A DNA stretch of 64,000 nucleotides from Bacteroidota bacterium (lineage in GTDB: Bacteria; Bacteroidota; Bacteroidia; Flavobacteriales; Flavobacteriaceae), in assembly GCA_024279425.1 (NCBI GenBank), contig JAJRRO010000020.1, positions 62,001 through 126,000 of the forward strand. Reading direction: 5' to 3'. Made by a program: the position numbers and the translations under genes. This document shows, piece after piece, positions 36,857-46,646 of this stretch; positions within the stretch are counted from its first letter, which is position 1, and each line of letters opens with the position of its first letter. The notes under the pieces are model-generated. The model did no database searches, was not told where the DNA came from, and was given only the letters and a program-made list of their open reading frames with translations.

Positions 36857-37578
36857 GATTCTATTTGTTTAAAAGTTAATTGATTGGGGTGATAATTACC
36901 CTACTGTTGAGTCTAACAAAGATGGAAAAATACCACCGATTTCTAAGGCCTGTTTTTAGATTTCACTCACAAAGTTTTTAACACAATATGTTGAAATGTG
37001 GCTTCACTTACTGTATTTATTGCCTTTTTTTAAAGTCACAATTCTGTATAAACATTCCTTCCAAAAAATAAACCAAAAAGTATCAAGTACAATACTTATC
37101 GGTTTAATATCTGCTCCAAACGAATAGAATCTACTACTTAAATACCTAGATTATTGATATACAAAGCAATTCAAGGTGTTTTAAATAGACATCGTGTTGT
37201 TTGTGAAAGGGGAAAAACCAAAAATCCGAGATAGGGAAATTATTAGTAGAAAATGAATAAACTGCCAAACTGTACGGCTCCCTGACAAACCAAAATAAAT
37301 TGGCGTTACATTTTGCTGATCCAGGTAGTTCCCCCGAAACCTTTAACCAAGCAAGACAGTACCCAATAACATGTGCACATGCCAGTATGTAACTTTTTAT
37401 CAGATCGGCTGTTGCTAGAACAGTGGCACGCTTTTTTTAGCATGTTTTCCATTGAGCCGTACCTTTTTGATTGGCAATTATTCTATATACAATCCAATAT
37501 TAATCCTTTTCGAACAGTGGATTGCTATCCTATTTAGTTGAGCGGGGGAATAGGATAAAAATACGCAATTATAAATAA
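36857..37578. other. Intergenic region upstream of nrdB, no supported gene
   Basis: About 720 bp. The left part holds the nrdB promoter (-7-like CATCTTTG, minus strand, 36917-36924). A short open stretch at 37261-37392 on the plus strand (containing LYGSLTNQNKLALHFADPGS) looks somewhat protein-like but has no start and no recognisable family; it may be a decayed remnant or chance. I see nothing else. Confidence 0.35.
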
Positions 37579-38145
37579 CTAATAAAAACCACATCGACCT
37601 TGTCTTACAGCATGAAAACCCCCCATCAAATAAATTGCGTCACGCTCCATAGATACAAAGGATACGCTAACATAGCCCCTTAAAGCTTTATCCGACATTT
37701 GGGTAATCACAATTTTGCCCTTATCAGTGAAGAAAGGTTTTTCTCCCAACATCCTTACATTGGCAAATCCAAAAACCCCATCAAAATCATCCAAAAGCCC
37801 ATCAATATTTTCTGATATTTCATATTTCCCTATAGAAATCAAATGTTGTGCGTTTTGCTTTGATATCAGAAACTCCAAGGAGTGTTCATTATGAAGGTCG
37901 TTATTGGCAAATTTTAATGATAGGTTTGAGAACGCAACTTCCTGATTTGTAGATTCCAACGTGGTTTAAAAATGTACAGATTCCAAGAATCGTTCATTAA
38001 CGGCCCCCGTAACCAGAAGGTCATAGCTCCCCTCAAAATTGTCTGACACCCAAAATTTAGAATCAATTCCGGTGTTTGAAACAAGAAAAAAAGGCAATAA
38101 AATCCAAAAACCAAATTTTAAGGATTTAAGAGTATCGTGTAACAT
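37579..38145 (-). pseudogene. Secreted hypothetical protein with in-frame TAA
   Basis: From the ATG at 38143-38145 the frame reads a signal peptide-like segment (FGFWILLPFFLVSNTG), then SKFWVSDNFEGSYDLLVTGAVNERF, and hits TAA at 37966-37968. The same frame continues without another stop to 37579 (VAFSNLSLKFANNDLHNEHS ... GKIVITQMSDKALRGYVSVSF). The downstream piece has no ATG start and reads as the natural continuation of a beta-rich domain. A single base change (for example from CAA or AAA) would explain the stop. I do not recognise the family. It could also be two overlapping small genes, which I think less likely. Confidence 0.55.
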
Positions 38146-38182
38146 GGTCAGTGATTTAGTATTAGACAATGAATCATTGCAT

Positions 38183-38338
38183 TTATTTCAATCGATCTTG
38201 TTCCAATAACGCATTTTCAATATTGTTCTCACCTAGAAGAAGGCTGTCTCTCAGAACAATTTCGTTTTCATTTTCCATGAAGATTGCCAGCAGTAATGCT
38301 AGTACAAGTAAAACAAACATTAATATACATTTTTTCAT
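38183..38338 (-). CDS. Small membrane-anchored peptide, 51 residues
   Basis: The frame runs from ATG (38336-38338) to TAA and encodes MKKCILMFVLLVLALLLAIF, a membrane or signal segment, followed by a short acidic tail (MENENEIVLRDSLLLGENN). It lies 38 bp upstream of the interrupted secreted gene on the same strand and may be co-transcribed with it. No family is recognised. The clean signal-like start and fitting codons favour a real gene, but its short length leaves doubt. Confidence 0.5.
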   Translation of the reverse strand: MKKCILMFVLLVLALLLAIFMENENEIVLRDSLLLGENNIENALLEQDRLK

Positions 38339-38645
38339 GAGCACGTTTTTTATTTCTATCAGTTATACGTAAGAATGACATATGGATGAAACAAAAACAA
38401 TTTTTTACAGACCCAATTTATTTCAACTAATTTTAGGGCTAATCTGTTAATGTGTAAATGGTTAAAAAATATGTATAATCGGTATTAGGTAGTTTTAGAA
38501 GAATCCCATACATTTTATTTGTAAGTATTTACGCTCTACGTTATAGGTTTTATTTCCTATTTCCGTTTTTATGGAATTAAAGACCAATCATACCTAAATC
38601 ATCCCCATTGACACAAATTATCGCGAATACTCAATACATAAATTA

Positions 38646-38653
38646 TAAATTTG
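38646..38653 (+). promoter_or_regulatory. -7 element of response regulator gene
   Basis: TAAATTTG is a perfect match to TAnnTTTG, 26 bp before the start codon. No -33 TTG is seen at the usual spacing. The rest of the 38339-38679 intergenic region shows no other feature. Confidence 0.5.
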
Positions 38654-38679
38654 ACTAACTTACTATAGTACAGGAAAAT

Positions 38680-39414
38680 ATGTTAGAAGCCGTAATAGTT
38701 GATGATGAAATAAAAGCACTCCAAAGCTTATCTTGGGAACTTACCAATTTCAGTAATGAGATTAAAGTCAATGCTTCATTTACCGATCCATTTGAAGCTT
38801 TAACCTATTTGGGAAAAAACACTCCAGATTGCCTTTTTTTGGATATTGAAATGCCAACTATGGATGGATTTCAGTTTATTCAAAAATTGACCAACAAGAA
38901 TTTCCCGGTTGTCATAACAACGGCCTACAATCAGTATGCTATTAAAGCCCTTAAAAATGAGGCCATTGATTATCTTTTAAAACCCATAGATACAGATGAT
39001 TTAAAAGAGACGATCGTAAAAATCAAAAAGTACAATTCAAGGAATTATACTTCGGAGCGGTTGGAAAAAATCCTTTTGAACTTTAATGCGAACACACATC
39101 ATAAAAAAATCACATTCAATACCGATGGTAAATTGCTTTTTTTGGAAAGTGATGAAATACTCTATGCCGAATCAGATGGGAATTATAGCACTATTCACCT
39201 TACCGATGGACAAAAGATAGTACTCACCAAAAAATTAAAGGAAGTGAATGAATTGTTGCCCGAAGATTCTTTTTTTAGAATTCACAATTCATATATCATA
39301 AACCTTCATAAAATCAAAGAGTTTTTAAAGACCGATGGCTATGTAGTACTAAGTTCCAATCATAAAATTCCCGTATCCAGGCAAAAGAAGTCTGATTTTT
39401 TGGATATGATATAA
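38680..39414 (+). CDS. LytTR response regulator
   Basis: The 244-residue protein has a receiver domain (VDDEIKALQSL at the start, phospho-acceptor Asp in DCLFLDIEMPTMDGF, TTAYNQYAIKALKNEAIDYLLKPID) and a LytTR DNA-binding domain (LLFLESDEILYAESDGNYST, DSFFRIHNSYIINLHKI, VPVS-like KIPVSRQKK). Such regulators are phosphorylated by His_kinase-family sensors like the one encoded 56 bp downstream, so the two form a two-component pair. Its target genes are not evident. Confidence 0.92.
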   Translation: MLEAVIVDDEIKALQSLSWELTNFSNEIKVNASFTDPFEALTYLGKNTPDCLFLDIEMPTMDGFQFIQKLTNKNFPVVITTAYNQYAIKALKNEAIDYLLKPIDTDDLKETIVKIKKYNSRNYTSERLEKILLNFNANTHHKKITFNTDGKLLFLESDEILYAESDGNYSTIHLTDGQKIVLTKKLKEVNELLPEDSFFRIHNSYIINLHKIKEFLKTDGYVVLSSNHKIPVSRQKKSDFLDMI

Positions 39415-39470
39415 TATCTTTAATGCTACCTCCGATCTTCATCAATACAGGTATTATAAAATTGCACTCC

Positions 39471-41399
39471 ATGAGTTTTTGGAAACACGGATTTTTCATA
39501 TTGCTTTTTTTTGTTCTAATGAAAGGGTCGTCGCAAACGATTCCTGACGAATTCAAACGCACCGTAGATAGCCTTATCAAAACTGCTCCAAAGACCTTTA
39601 CCGGAATACATGACAATTTAGGCCCCAACAGAAATGACACTGTTCTAATGCGTTATTTTGGGGATGTTTCTGCCAAACATGGCTATTTGGCCGGACAGGC
39701 ATATGCACTGAATGAGCTGGGGAGAAAATACCGGAATACTTCACAATATATCAAGGCTGTAGCACTTCATCTACAGGCGTTTGATATAGCAGACAAAGCC
39801 AATAACTTAGAATTCAAGGTGTCCACCCTAAATAATCTAGGGGTAGTCTATAGAAGAATATCTTCCATACGTACTGCAATGGATTATAACCAAAAGGCCT
39901 TGAAATTGGCCGAAACCGTTGAAAACCCGCCCGTAGGAATAAAAGAAAGTATCAATGTGTCTTTGAATTGCATTGGTAATCTGTATCAGACCTTAAAGCA
40001 ATATGAGTTGGCCATAGAACATTTCGAAAAATCTTTGAAGTTAGAAGCGGAACTTGATAATGAACTTGGACAGGCTGTCAATTACCAAAACATCGGGGAA
40101 TGCCAAGAAGCGCAAGGTCATTTGGATAAGGCCTTGAAAAACTACCAAATATCCTTAGCATTCAACGAGGGAATAGATAACAATATGGGTAGGGTTATCT
40201 GCAAGACCAGTATTGCACAAATTTATATTAAACAAGGGAAGCCAAAAGATGCCTTAAATCTTCTTGAGCCCAGCCTGTTGTTGGCAAAAACATTGGGAGA
40301 TGGTTTTCTTACCTCTCCCGCATATATTAATCTGGGTTGGGCGCAGTTATTGACTGGGCAGAAGAAAAGGGCAGAAGAAAATATGCTTCAAGGATTACAA
40401 ATAGCGGAAAAATATAATTTGCGTGAATTAACTGCACGGGGGAGCCATCTATTATCTCAACTCTTCGAAAAAACCGGAAATTTCAAACAAGCTTTAGCCT
40501 ATACTATTAAAGCCGGACAATTAGATGAAGAGATTTTGAACGAAAGTACAGTACGTTATGTCAACGATGTGATTTTCAGATATGACTCCGAAAAAAAGAG
40601 CAATAAAATTGAAGTTTTGGCCAAGGAAAATGAAATTGTCAAGTTAAAACTTCGTAAAAATAACACTTCCTTGTTAATTGGTGGATTTGCTTTGGCTTTG
40701 TTGGCCGGTATTTTTTATATACTTTACAGACAATATCAACTCAAAAACGATAAAAAATTATTGACCTTGGAACAAACGATGCTCCGCAGTCAAATGAATC
40801 CGCATTTTTTGTTCAATTCATTAAATTCAATCAAGCTTTATATTATAAACAATGAGAAAAAAAATGCAGTCCATTATTTGAATAAATTTTCAAAATTAGT
40901 GCGGAAAATATTGGAAGCATCTTCCTTAAAAGAAATACCTCTTGCCGAAGAATTGGAAACGGTGGAACTGTATATGAACATCGAAAACATACGTTTCTCA
41001 AATGAGATAAATTTTAATATCTCGATAGATGAAGGTATAGACGTGCATACCATAAAAATTCCTTCTTTAATTTTGCAGCCTTTTTTGGAAAATGCCCTTT
41101 GGCATGGTCTCTCGTCAAAAGAAGGAAAAAAAAACATAGACCTTGATGTAAGCAAGGGGAAAAACAATTTCATCAACATCAGCATAAGCGACAATGGCGT
41201 TGGCAGGGCAGCGGCAGAAATAATAAAGGAAAATAAGATATTAAAACGAAAATCTGTTGGAATCGCGATTACCAAAGAACGTTTGGCAAACTTCTCAAGG
41301 GATTACCAAAATACCTTTGACTTCACCATAATTGATCTCTACGATGAAAAGGAGAACGCAACAGGCACAAAGGTAGTTTTACACATACCTACTATTTAG
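39471..41399 (+). CDS. TPR-containing sensor histidine kinase (LytS/His_kinase family)
   Basis: The start is the ATG at 39471 (MSFWKHGFFILLFFVLMKGSSQ), a signal peptide, giving 642 residues. Periplasmic tetratricopeptide repeats follow (for example TLNNLGVVYRRISSIRTAM, NCIGNLYQTLKQYELAIEHF, VNYQNIGECQEAQGHLDKAL). A transmembrane helix (SLLIGGFALALLAGIFYIL) is followed by the His_kinase domain with MLRSQMNPHFLFNSLNSIKL (phospho-acceptor His) and an ATPase end (ISDNGVGRAA, VGIAITKERL). It pairs with the LytTR regulator upstream. The last 8 bases overlap the convergent DUF3109 gene. Confidence 0.92.
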   Translation: MSFWKHGFFILLFFVLMKGSSQTIPDEFKRTVDSLIKTAPKTFTGIHDNLGPNRNDTVLMRYFGDVSAKHGYLAGQAYALNELGRKYRNTSQYIKAVALHLQAFDIADKANNLEFKVSTLNNLGVVYRRISSIRTAMDYNQKALKLAETVENPPVGIKESINVSLNCIGNLYQTLKQYELAIEHFEKSLKLEAELDNELGQAVNYQNIGECQEAQGHLDKALKNYQISLAFNEGIDNNMGRVICKTSIAQIYIKQGKPKDALNLLEPSLLLAKTLGDGFLTSPAYINLGWAQLLTGQKKRAEENMLQGLQIAEKYNLRELTARGSHLLSQLFEKTGNFKQALAYTIKAGQLDEEILNESTVRYVNDVIFRYDSEKKSNKIEVLAKENEIVKLKLRKNNTSLLIGGFALALLAGIFYILYRQYQLKNDKKLLTLEQTMLRSQMNPHFLFNSLNSIKLYIINNEKKNAVHYLNKFSKLVRKILEASSLKEIPLAEELETVELYMNIENIRFSNEINFNISIDEGIDVHTIKIPSLILQPFLENALWHGLSSKEGKKNIDLDVSKGKNNFINISISDNGVGRAAAEIIKENKILKRKSVGIAITKERLANFSRDYQNTFDFTIIDLYDEKENATGTKVVLHIPTI

Positions 41400-41961
41400 A
41401 ATGCTCCAAAGCGATTTTCTCCAATTCCGAATACCAGGTTTCTCCAAATTTTCGGATCAATGCTTCTTTTACAAACTTATAAACAGGCACTTTAAGTTCT
41501 TCCCCCAAGACACAGGCAGGATCACAAATTTGCCACTTATGATAGTTCACTGCTGTTAATTCGGTATACTCCCGAACCCGTATGGGGTACAAGTGACAAG
41601 AAACGGGCTTTTTCCATGAAATCGCCCCTTGGTTATATGCTTCTTCAATTCCGCATTTCGCTGTATTGTTTTCCGAATAAACTACATAAGCACATTCACT
41701 ACTGTTAATCAAAGTTGTTTCCCACTCACCATCTTCTCCCTTAACAAAAGCACCTTGCTCTTCGATTGCAGCAATTCCTTCCGGGCGGAGAAAGGGTTTA
41801 ACGTCACTATAAATATCCACTAAAATCTCTGTTTCATGGTCTTCCAAGGGCGCACCCGAGTCGCCATCAACACAACAGGCACCTTTGCATGCGCTAAGAT
41901 TACAAACAAAATCGTTTTCAATAATCTCTTCAGACACAATAGTCTTATCCAATTGAAACAT
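41392..41961 (-). CDS. DUF3109 family cysteine-rich protein
   Basis: The 189-residue protein has the DUF3109 pattern: FVCNLSACKGACCVDGDSG near the start, then SSECAYVVYSENNTAKCGIE, KPVSCHLYPIRV and WQICDPACVLGEEL. Eight or more conserved Cys suggest an iron-sulphur cluster or zinc site. It is widespread in Bacteroidota and of unknown function. It converges with the histidine kinase gene, with a short overlap. Confidence 0.88.
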   Translation of the reverse strand: MFQLDKTIVSEEIIENDFVCNLSACKGACCVDGDSGAPLEDHETEILVDIYSDVKPFLRPEGIAAIEEQGAFVKGEDGEWETTLINSSECAYVVYSENNTAKCGIEEAYNQGAISWKKPVSCHLYPIRVREYTELTAVNYHKWQICDPACVLGEELKVPVYKFVKEALIRKFGETWYSELEKIALEHSK

Positions 41962-42077
41962 CTCCCTTATTTAAGGAGCCAAAGATAGGGTTTCCGAATT
42001 ACTTTCAAATCTATTTATTTTCCCAGATGAGATCCAAAAGCCATTGTTATAACGTAGATTTGCCAAAATTTAATACC

Positions 42078-42662
42078 ATGTCTTTGCATCTAAATTTTGA
42101 TACTAAGGAAATTGCAACATCAGGAATGGTGCTTTTTGCTGTTATCGATATTATTGGAAATGTCCCCGTTATCATAGGACTACGAAACAAGGTAGGGCAC
42201 ATACAGTCTGGAAAAGCCTCTCTTGTTGCTGCCTGTATTATGATAGCCTTTCTTTTTATTGGGGAAGAAATATTAAAGCTCATTGGGATTGATGTCTATT
42301 CTTTTGCTGTGGCGGGCGCATTTATTCTTTTCTTTTTGGCTTTAGAAATGATTTTAGGCATTTCGCTTTATAAAGATGATGCTCCCGAAAGTGCTTCTAT
42401 TGTCCCAATAGCATTCCCCTTAATTGCAGGCGCTGGTACAATGACCTCCTTATTGTCATTGCGAGCCGAATTTCATGTTGAAAATATTATAGTGGCCATT
42501 CTTGTAAATATTATCTTTGTTTACCTTGTTTTGAAATCTTCAAGACAAATTGAAAAAATACTGGGCAAAAATGGCATAGGTATTATCAGGAAGGTATTTG
42601 GTGTTATCTTATTGGCAATAGCAGTAAAGCTATTTACAGCCAATATTAATGCCTTGTTTTAA
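42078..42662 (+). CDS. MarC family integral membrane protein
   Basis: The start is the ATG at 42078 (MSLHLNFDTKEIATSGMVLF), giving 194 residues; the open frame reaches to 42027 but the extra part is hydrophilic and unlikely. Six hydrophobic segments match the MarC/UPF0056 family, with LFAVIDIIGNVPVIIGL near the start and the conserved PIAFPLIAGAGTMTSLL in the middle. Transport role unproven. A small membrane protein gene follows after 15 bp. Confidence 0.9.
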   Translation: MSLHLNFDTKEIATSGMVLFAVIDIIGNVPVIIGLRNKVGHIQSGKASLVAACIMIAFLFIGEEILKLIGIDVYSFAVAGAFILFFLALEMILGISLYKDDAPESASIVPIAFPLIAGAGTMTSLLSLRAEFHVENIIVAILVNIIFVYLVLKSSRQIEKILGKNGIGIIRKVFGVILLAIAVKLFTANINALF

Positions 42663-42677
42663 AATATTAATTGACAA

Positions 42678-42950
42678 ATGAGTAAGACCCTAACTATTAT
42701 TTTGATTGTATTGGCACTAATCCTAATTGCCTATAATACAACCTTGGTAGATTTCAATAATCCATTGGAAGGCAATAGTACCATTGCACTTATTGGCATT
42801 GTCGCCGCATTATGTGCTATAGTGTTACTTTTGATTTTCTTGGCATCAAAAAAATACAGGAGAAAATTAACGAGGATTAGTTTTTTACCTCAATGGCTTC
42901 CGCTTTACCTTGTTGAACCAGAGGACGGTCCAATTCCAATACCTGCTTGA
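42678..42950 (+). CDS. Small two-helix membrane protein
   Basis: The 90-residue protein has two hydrophobic segments (TLTIILIVLALILIAYNTTL and IALIGIVAALCAIVLLLIFL) separated by a short loop with DFNNPLEGNS, then a basic stretch KKYRRKLTRIS. The last 24 residues (FLPQWLPLYLVEPEDG...) overlap the 3' end of the convergent protease gene by 74 bp and are probably not conserved. It follows MarC closely and may be co-expressed. No family name recognised. Confidence 0.65.
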   Translation: MSKTLTIILIVLALILIAYNTTLVDFNNPLEGNSTIALIGIVAALCAIVLLLIFLASKKYRRKLTRISFLPQWLPLYLVEPEDGPIPIPA

Positions 42951-44502
42951 GCATGGCATCCGCAGAACTTTTTATCTTGGCATGTACATTTGCCCCATAC
43001 AATTGCTCGGCCAAAGCTGCTTTTAAATACAACTTTATTTGTGTCTCAAAATGGTAAAAGTCGATTTTAAATTTTCTAGAAATAAGATAATCTACAAACT
43101 GTTCAAATAAAATATCATCAACTATGAAGTTACGTGTAAACTCCTCTGGTAAAATATCGTTATAGCGTTGTCTATCTGCGTCCAAATGTTCAAAAATGAA
43201 AAATGAAAACCAACCGTTACTGTCAATGGCTTTGATAGCTTCCTCTTCATTTGTGCCAATAGGTACAAATACATCAGGAATTATACCCCCACCACCATAT
43301 ACAACTCTGCCTTTGGGGGTTATGAATTTTAATGAATCAGCCACTTTGATGCTATCGACCGAGACCAATTCACCACTATGGTATCTGTTCGTAAATTCTT
43401 TATAATAATCCTTGCTGCCATTTTTATAGGTTCTTTGTATACTGCGCCCTGTAGGGGTATAATATCTTGAGACCGTTAATCGAACCGCAGAGCCGTCCCC
43501 AAGTTCCATTTCACGCTGCACAAGGCCTTTACCAAAGGAACGACGGCCCACTATAGTGCCTATGTCATTATCCTGTAGGGCGCCCGCAATTATTTCACTG
43601 GCCGACGCTGAACGTTCATTGATCAAAACATAAATGGGTTTATCTTCAAAACTCCCTTTTTCAGTAGCATAAATATTGTCTATTTTTCCTTTTTTGTTCT
43701 TTGTAAAAAGAATGAGCTTGCCATCTTCCAAAAATTCATCGGCCATCTGCTCTGCAATACCCAGATAGCCCCCAGGGTTATCCCGTAGATCCAGTGTAAG
43801 TTTCTCTGCTCCTTGTTTTCGCAAGGCCTTAAGTGCAGCTTTGAACTCTCTAAACGTGGATTCAGCAAAACGATTCACCTTTATATAGCCCATACTTGGT
43901 GTCATCATAAAAAAAGCCTCAACACTTTTTATGGGAACTACATCGCGTTTTATATTAACTTTAAAGGTCCTATCCTCACTTCGTCGATATACTGTTAATT
44001 CTACAGAAGTCCCTTTTTGCCCTTTTAGTTTATCTACAATAGCAGCACTGGGCAGCTTTTTACCAAAAAGGGTGTCATTGTCAGCCATGAGGATACGATC
44101 TCCTGGCAAGATTCCTTTTAAAAAACTTGGCCCTTCATCTACGGTTCGTATTACGGAAATGGTGTCTTTATAAGGATAAAAATTAATGCCAATGCCCACA
44201 AAATCCCCTTTCATGTTTTCTGCTACCTCATCCATCTCCCGTTTGGGAATGTAGACGGAATGGGGGTCTAGCTTCTCCAAGATATTATTTACTGTGACAT
44301 CGATTATACTATCGGTATTAATATCATCAACATATTCAAAGTCAATGTAGTCTATTAACCTATTCAACTTATCTTTTTTGGAATTGGTGGTGAAAAGCTT
44401 TTCTGGCGAATCGTTAAAATGAAGTTTCCCCCCAATAAAGACTCCCACTCCAAGAGCAGCAGCAATGATTGTTGGCCATATGTAATTGTACTTTCCTTTC
44501 AT
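42877..44502 (-). CDS. S41 family C-terminal processing peptidase with PDZ domain
   Basis: The start chosen is the ATG at 44500-44502 (MKGKYNYIWPTIIAAALGVG), which gives an N-terminal membrane anchor and 541 residues. A PDZ domain (about residues 85-165, GIGINFYPYKDTISVIRTVDEG) precedes the peptidase core. The catalytic pair is visible as INERSASASEIIAGAL (Ser) and GRRSFGKGLVQ (Lys), with TLDLRDNPGGYLGIAEQ before them. Such proteases trim or degrade periplasmic proteins. The gene follows the dCMP deaminase gene with a 10-bp gap on the same strand. Confidence 0.92.
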   Translation of the reverse strand: MKGKYNYIWPTIIAAALGVGVFIGGKLHFNDSPEKLFTTNSKKDKLNRLIDYIDFEYVDDINTDSIIDVTVNNILEKLDPHSVYIPKREMDEVAENMKGDFVGIGINFYPYKDTISVIRTVDEGPSFLKGILPGDRILMADNDTLFGKKLPSAAIVDKLKGQKGTSVELTVYRRSEDRTFKVNIKRDVVPIKSVEAFFMMTPSMGYIKVNRFAESTFREFKAALKALRKQGAEKLTLDLRDNPGGYLGIAEQMADEFLEDGKLILFTKNKKGKIDNIYATEKGSFEDKPIYVLINERSASASEIIAGALQDNDIGTIVGRRSFGKGLVQREMELGDGSAVRLTVSRYYTPTGRSIQRTYKNGSKDYYKEFTNRYHSGELVSVDSIKVADSLKFITPKGRVVYGGGGIIPDVFVPIGTNEEEAIKAIDSNGWFSFFIFEHLDADRQRYNDILPEEFTRNFIVDDILFEQFVDYLISRKFKIDFYHFETQIKLYLKAALAEQLYGANVHAKIKSSADAMLKQVLELDRPLVQQGKAEAIEVKN

Positions 44503-44512
44503 TCTTGTCAGA

Positions 44513-44953
44513 TTAAGCGACCTTTTCTTCAATTTTGGGCATATGCACCAGCTCTACACCGGCCTTGTTCAGAAATTTTAATCCTGAATCATCTTTATAT
44601 GCAATTTGATATACCACACGTTTTATGCCAGATTGGTGAATCAATTTGCTGCATTCTCTACAGGGCGAAAGCGTTATGTACAACGTGGCTCCTTCACAGG
44701 ATTGCGTTGATGAGGCAACTTTGGATATGGCATTGGCCTCAGCATGCAATACGTACCATTTTGTATACCCATCTTCATCTTCACAAATGTTCTCAAAACC
44801 GGTCGGTGTGCCATTATACCCATCCGATATGATCATCCTATCTTTAACGATAATTGCCCCAACCTGTTTACGTTCACAAAAGGACAATTTACCCCATTCC
44901 TGGGCCATTCTCAAATATGCCTTATCGTATTTCTCTTGTTTGGTTTTCTTCAT
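44513..44953 (-). CDS. dCMP deaminase
   Basis: The 146-residue enzyme converts dCMP to dUMP, the precursor of dTMP. The zinc site is visible as LHAEANAISK (His and catalytic Glu) and LSPCRECSKLI (two Cys). CERKQVGAIIVKDRMIISDGYNGTP is the usual N-terminal block of the family. The size is normal. It is the first gene of the pair with the S41 protease. Confidence 0.93.
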   Translation of the reverse strand: MKKTKQEKYDKAYLRMAQEWGKLSFCERKQVGAIIVKDRMIISDGYNGTPTGFENICEDEDGYTKWYVLHAEANAISKVASSTQSCEGATLYITLSPCRECSKLIHQSGIKRVVYQIAYKDDSGLKFLNKAGVELVHMPKIEEKVA

Positions 44954-45043
44954 TAGACCAAAAACAATTTTTTTTTGCCAGAAGACTAAGATACCTGCTT
45001 TAAAAAACCCCTACAACCCTAAAAGGTTAATTTTAACATTAGT

Positions 45044-45628
45044 CTACCAAGGGAACGTATCAATTAACATTGGTATTGTAATTATTACAATTAAAATGGA
45101 CGCAATTGCGATAAAATGCAGATGTCTTATCTTAAATAAAGATTGAACAATGTAAGTCAATGCAAGAACCATAAAGACAATCAATACTTGAGACAGTTCA
45201 ATCCCCGTAGCAAAACCCAATAGTGGAGAAAATTGCTCATCTTCTCCCGACATAAGCATTTTAAAGTAATTGCTGAACCCAAAACCATGGATAAGCCCAA
45301 AAAAAGCAGTTGCGAGTGTATGTAGCACCATACTCCTTTCTTTGGATAAGGTTTTTACATACAACAGGTTAAAAACCGCTGTCAACAAAATGGTTACTGG
45401 AATTAAGAACTCAATTAACCCGCCATCTATCAAAACGATATCATAAACAGAAAGTAGCAACGAAAGGCAATGGGTTGTTGTGAATACCGTTGCCAAAAGC
45501 AATACTTTCTTCCAACTACTAAAGGTGAACGGAAGGCTCATCGCCGCTAAGAACAAAATATGATCATACGCCGCAAAGTCCAAAACATGATTAAGGCCAA
45601 GTTCAACATAAAAAAAGAAATCTTGCAT
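45044..45628 (-). CDS. HupE/UreJ-like membrane protein
   Basis: The 194-residue protein has about six hydrophobic segments. GLNHVLDFAAYDHILFLAAM near the start and TTTHCLSLLLSVYDI carry the conserved His residues of HupE/UreJ proteins, and FFGLIHGFGFSNYF is the second His-rich block. The family contains nickel or cobalt permeases, but no hydrogenase or urease gene is near, so the role here is unknown. Confidence 0.85.
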   Translation of the reverse strand: MQDFFFYVELGLNHVLDFAAYDHILFLAAMSLPFTFSSWKKVLLLATVFTTTHCLSLLLSVYDIVLIDGGLIEFLIPVTILLTAVFNLLYVKTLSKERSMVLHTLATAFFGLIHGFGFSNYFKMLMSGEDEQFSPLLGFATGIELSQVLIVFMVLALTYIVQSLFKIRHLHFIAIASILIVIITIPMLIDTFPW

Positions 45629-45780
45629 GCTATTTAGTTATAAGTGAGCCGTTTTTAGGTTTTAAGTATTAGTAACCGGACATTCACTCTATGTTTTTAC
45701 CGCTTCGTTCAGAATTATACCTTACACCCCAAATTCATCTTATCCTGCTTTGTAATTAATTAATTCAACTGTCAACTAAA

Positions 45781-46512
45781 TTACCCCATTCCCCGCTCTT
45801 TTTGAATATCTTCATAGGCTCTTTGCACTTCCTTGAATTTTTCTTCAGCTCCTTTTTTGATTGCTTCGTTTTGGGTATTCACCCTATCCGGATGGTATTT
45901 TTTGGCCATAGTACGATAGGCTTTTTTAAGCTCATCGTTTGTGGCGGATTTATCAATTTCCAAAATCTTATACGCATTATCAGCAGATTTAATGAACATC
46001 GCCATAATGCTCTCAAAATCCCGAATGGCCACTCTTAAATATCCGGCTATCTCCCTTATTTTATTTATTTCCGGCTTGCTTACCGAACCATCTGCCTGGG
46101 CAATTCCAAACAAAAAGTGAAGCAATTGCAATCGCACCTCATATCGGGTTCTTTGGTTTAAAATAGTGCATATTCGTTGAGCGGAAATCTCGTGTTTTTT
46201 ATTTATTTCATTAAACTTTCTAAAAATGGCGTTTGCCTTTTCCTTTCCGTATGCCCCCACGAAATATTGTCGCACATAATCCAGTTCGCGCTGACTTACG
46301 GTTCCATCGGCCTTAATAACGAGTGAGCATAAGGAAAGAAGATGCAGTTCAAAATCCGCTGGTGAAACCTGTTGACGTGTAAAATCACTGAAGACCGTTT
46401 TTGAACCTCCACTACCGAAATTATCAATAAAGCTTCCAAGAAAGAAACCCAAAATCGCTCCGGAAAATCCTCGTATCGCAAAACCCACGATGGCCGCTAA
46501 CCATTTAATCAT
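45781..46512 (-). CDS. DjlA-like protein (TerB plus J domain)
   Basis: The 243-residue protein has an N-terminal hydrophobic anchor ([20 protein letters not shown]), a TerB-like helical domain ([20 protein letters not shown], then [20 protein letters not shown]) and a C-terminal J domain with the HPD motif in KKYHPDRV. DjlA-type proteins are membrane-bound DnaK cochaperones. Length and order match the family. It diverges from the bacilliredoxin gene. Confidence 0.9.
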   Translation of the reverse strand: MIKWLAAIVGFAIRGFSGAILGFFLGSFIDNFGSGGSKTVFSDFTRQQVSPADFELHLLSLCSLVIKADGTVSQRELDYVRQYFVGAYGKEKANAIFRKFNEINKKHEISAQRICTILNQRTRYEVRLQLLHFLFGIAQADGSVSKPEINKIREIAGYLRVAIRDFESIMAMFIKSADNAYKILEIDKSATNDELKKAYRTMAKKYHPDRVNTQNEAIKKGAEEKFKEVQRAYEDIQKERGMG

Positions 46513-46606
46513 ACTTTTATCAAATTTTCGCCAAAGATATGATATTAGCTTGCATTACAAGTAATAATGAAAAGTTAAGTAAACCATAGAACTGCGACAA
46601 AATGGT

Positions 46607-46614
46607 TATCTTTG
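46607..46614 (+). promoter_or_regulatory. -7 element of bacilliredoxin gene
   Basis: TATCTTTG fits TAnnTTTG exactly, 32 bp before the start codon. No -33 TTG was found at the usual spacing. Confidence 0.5.
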
Positions 46615-46646
46615 AAAACTTATTATGAATTGATAAAAATAAAATT

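Noticed and set aside
38169-38372. 67-residue plus-strand frame
   Set aside because: It is antisense to the small membrane peptide gene and has no motif.
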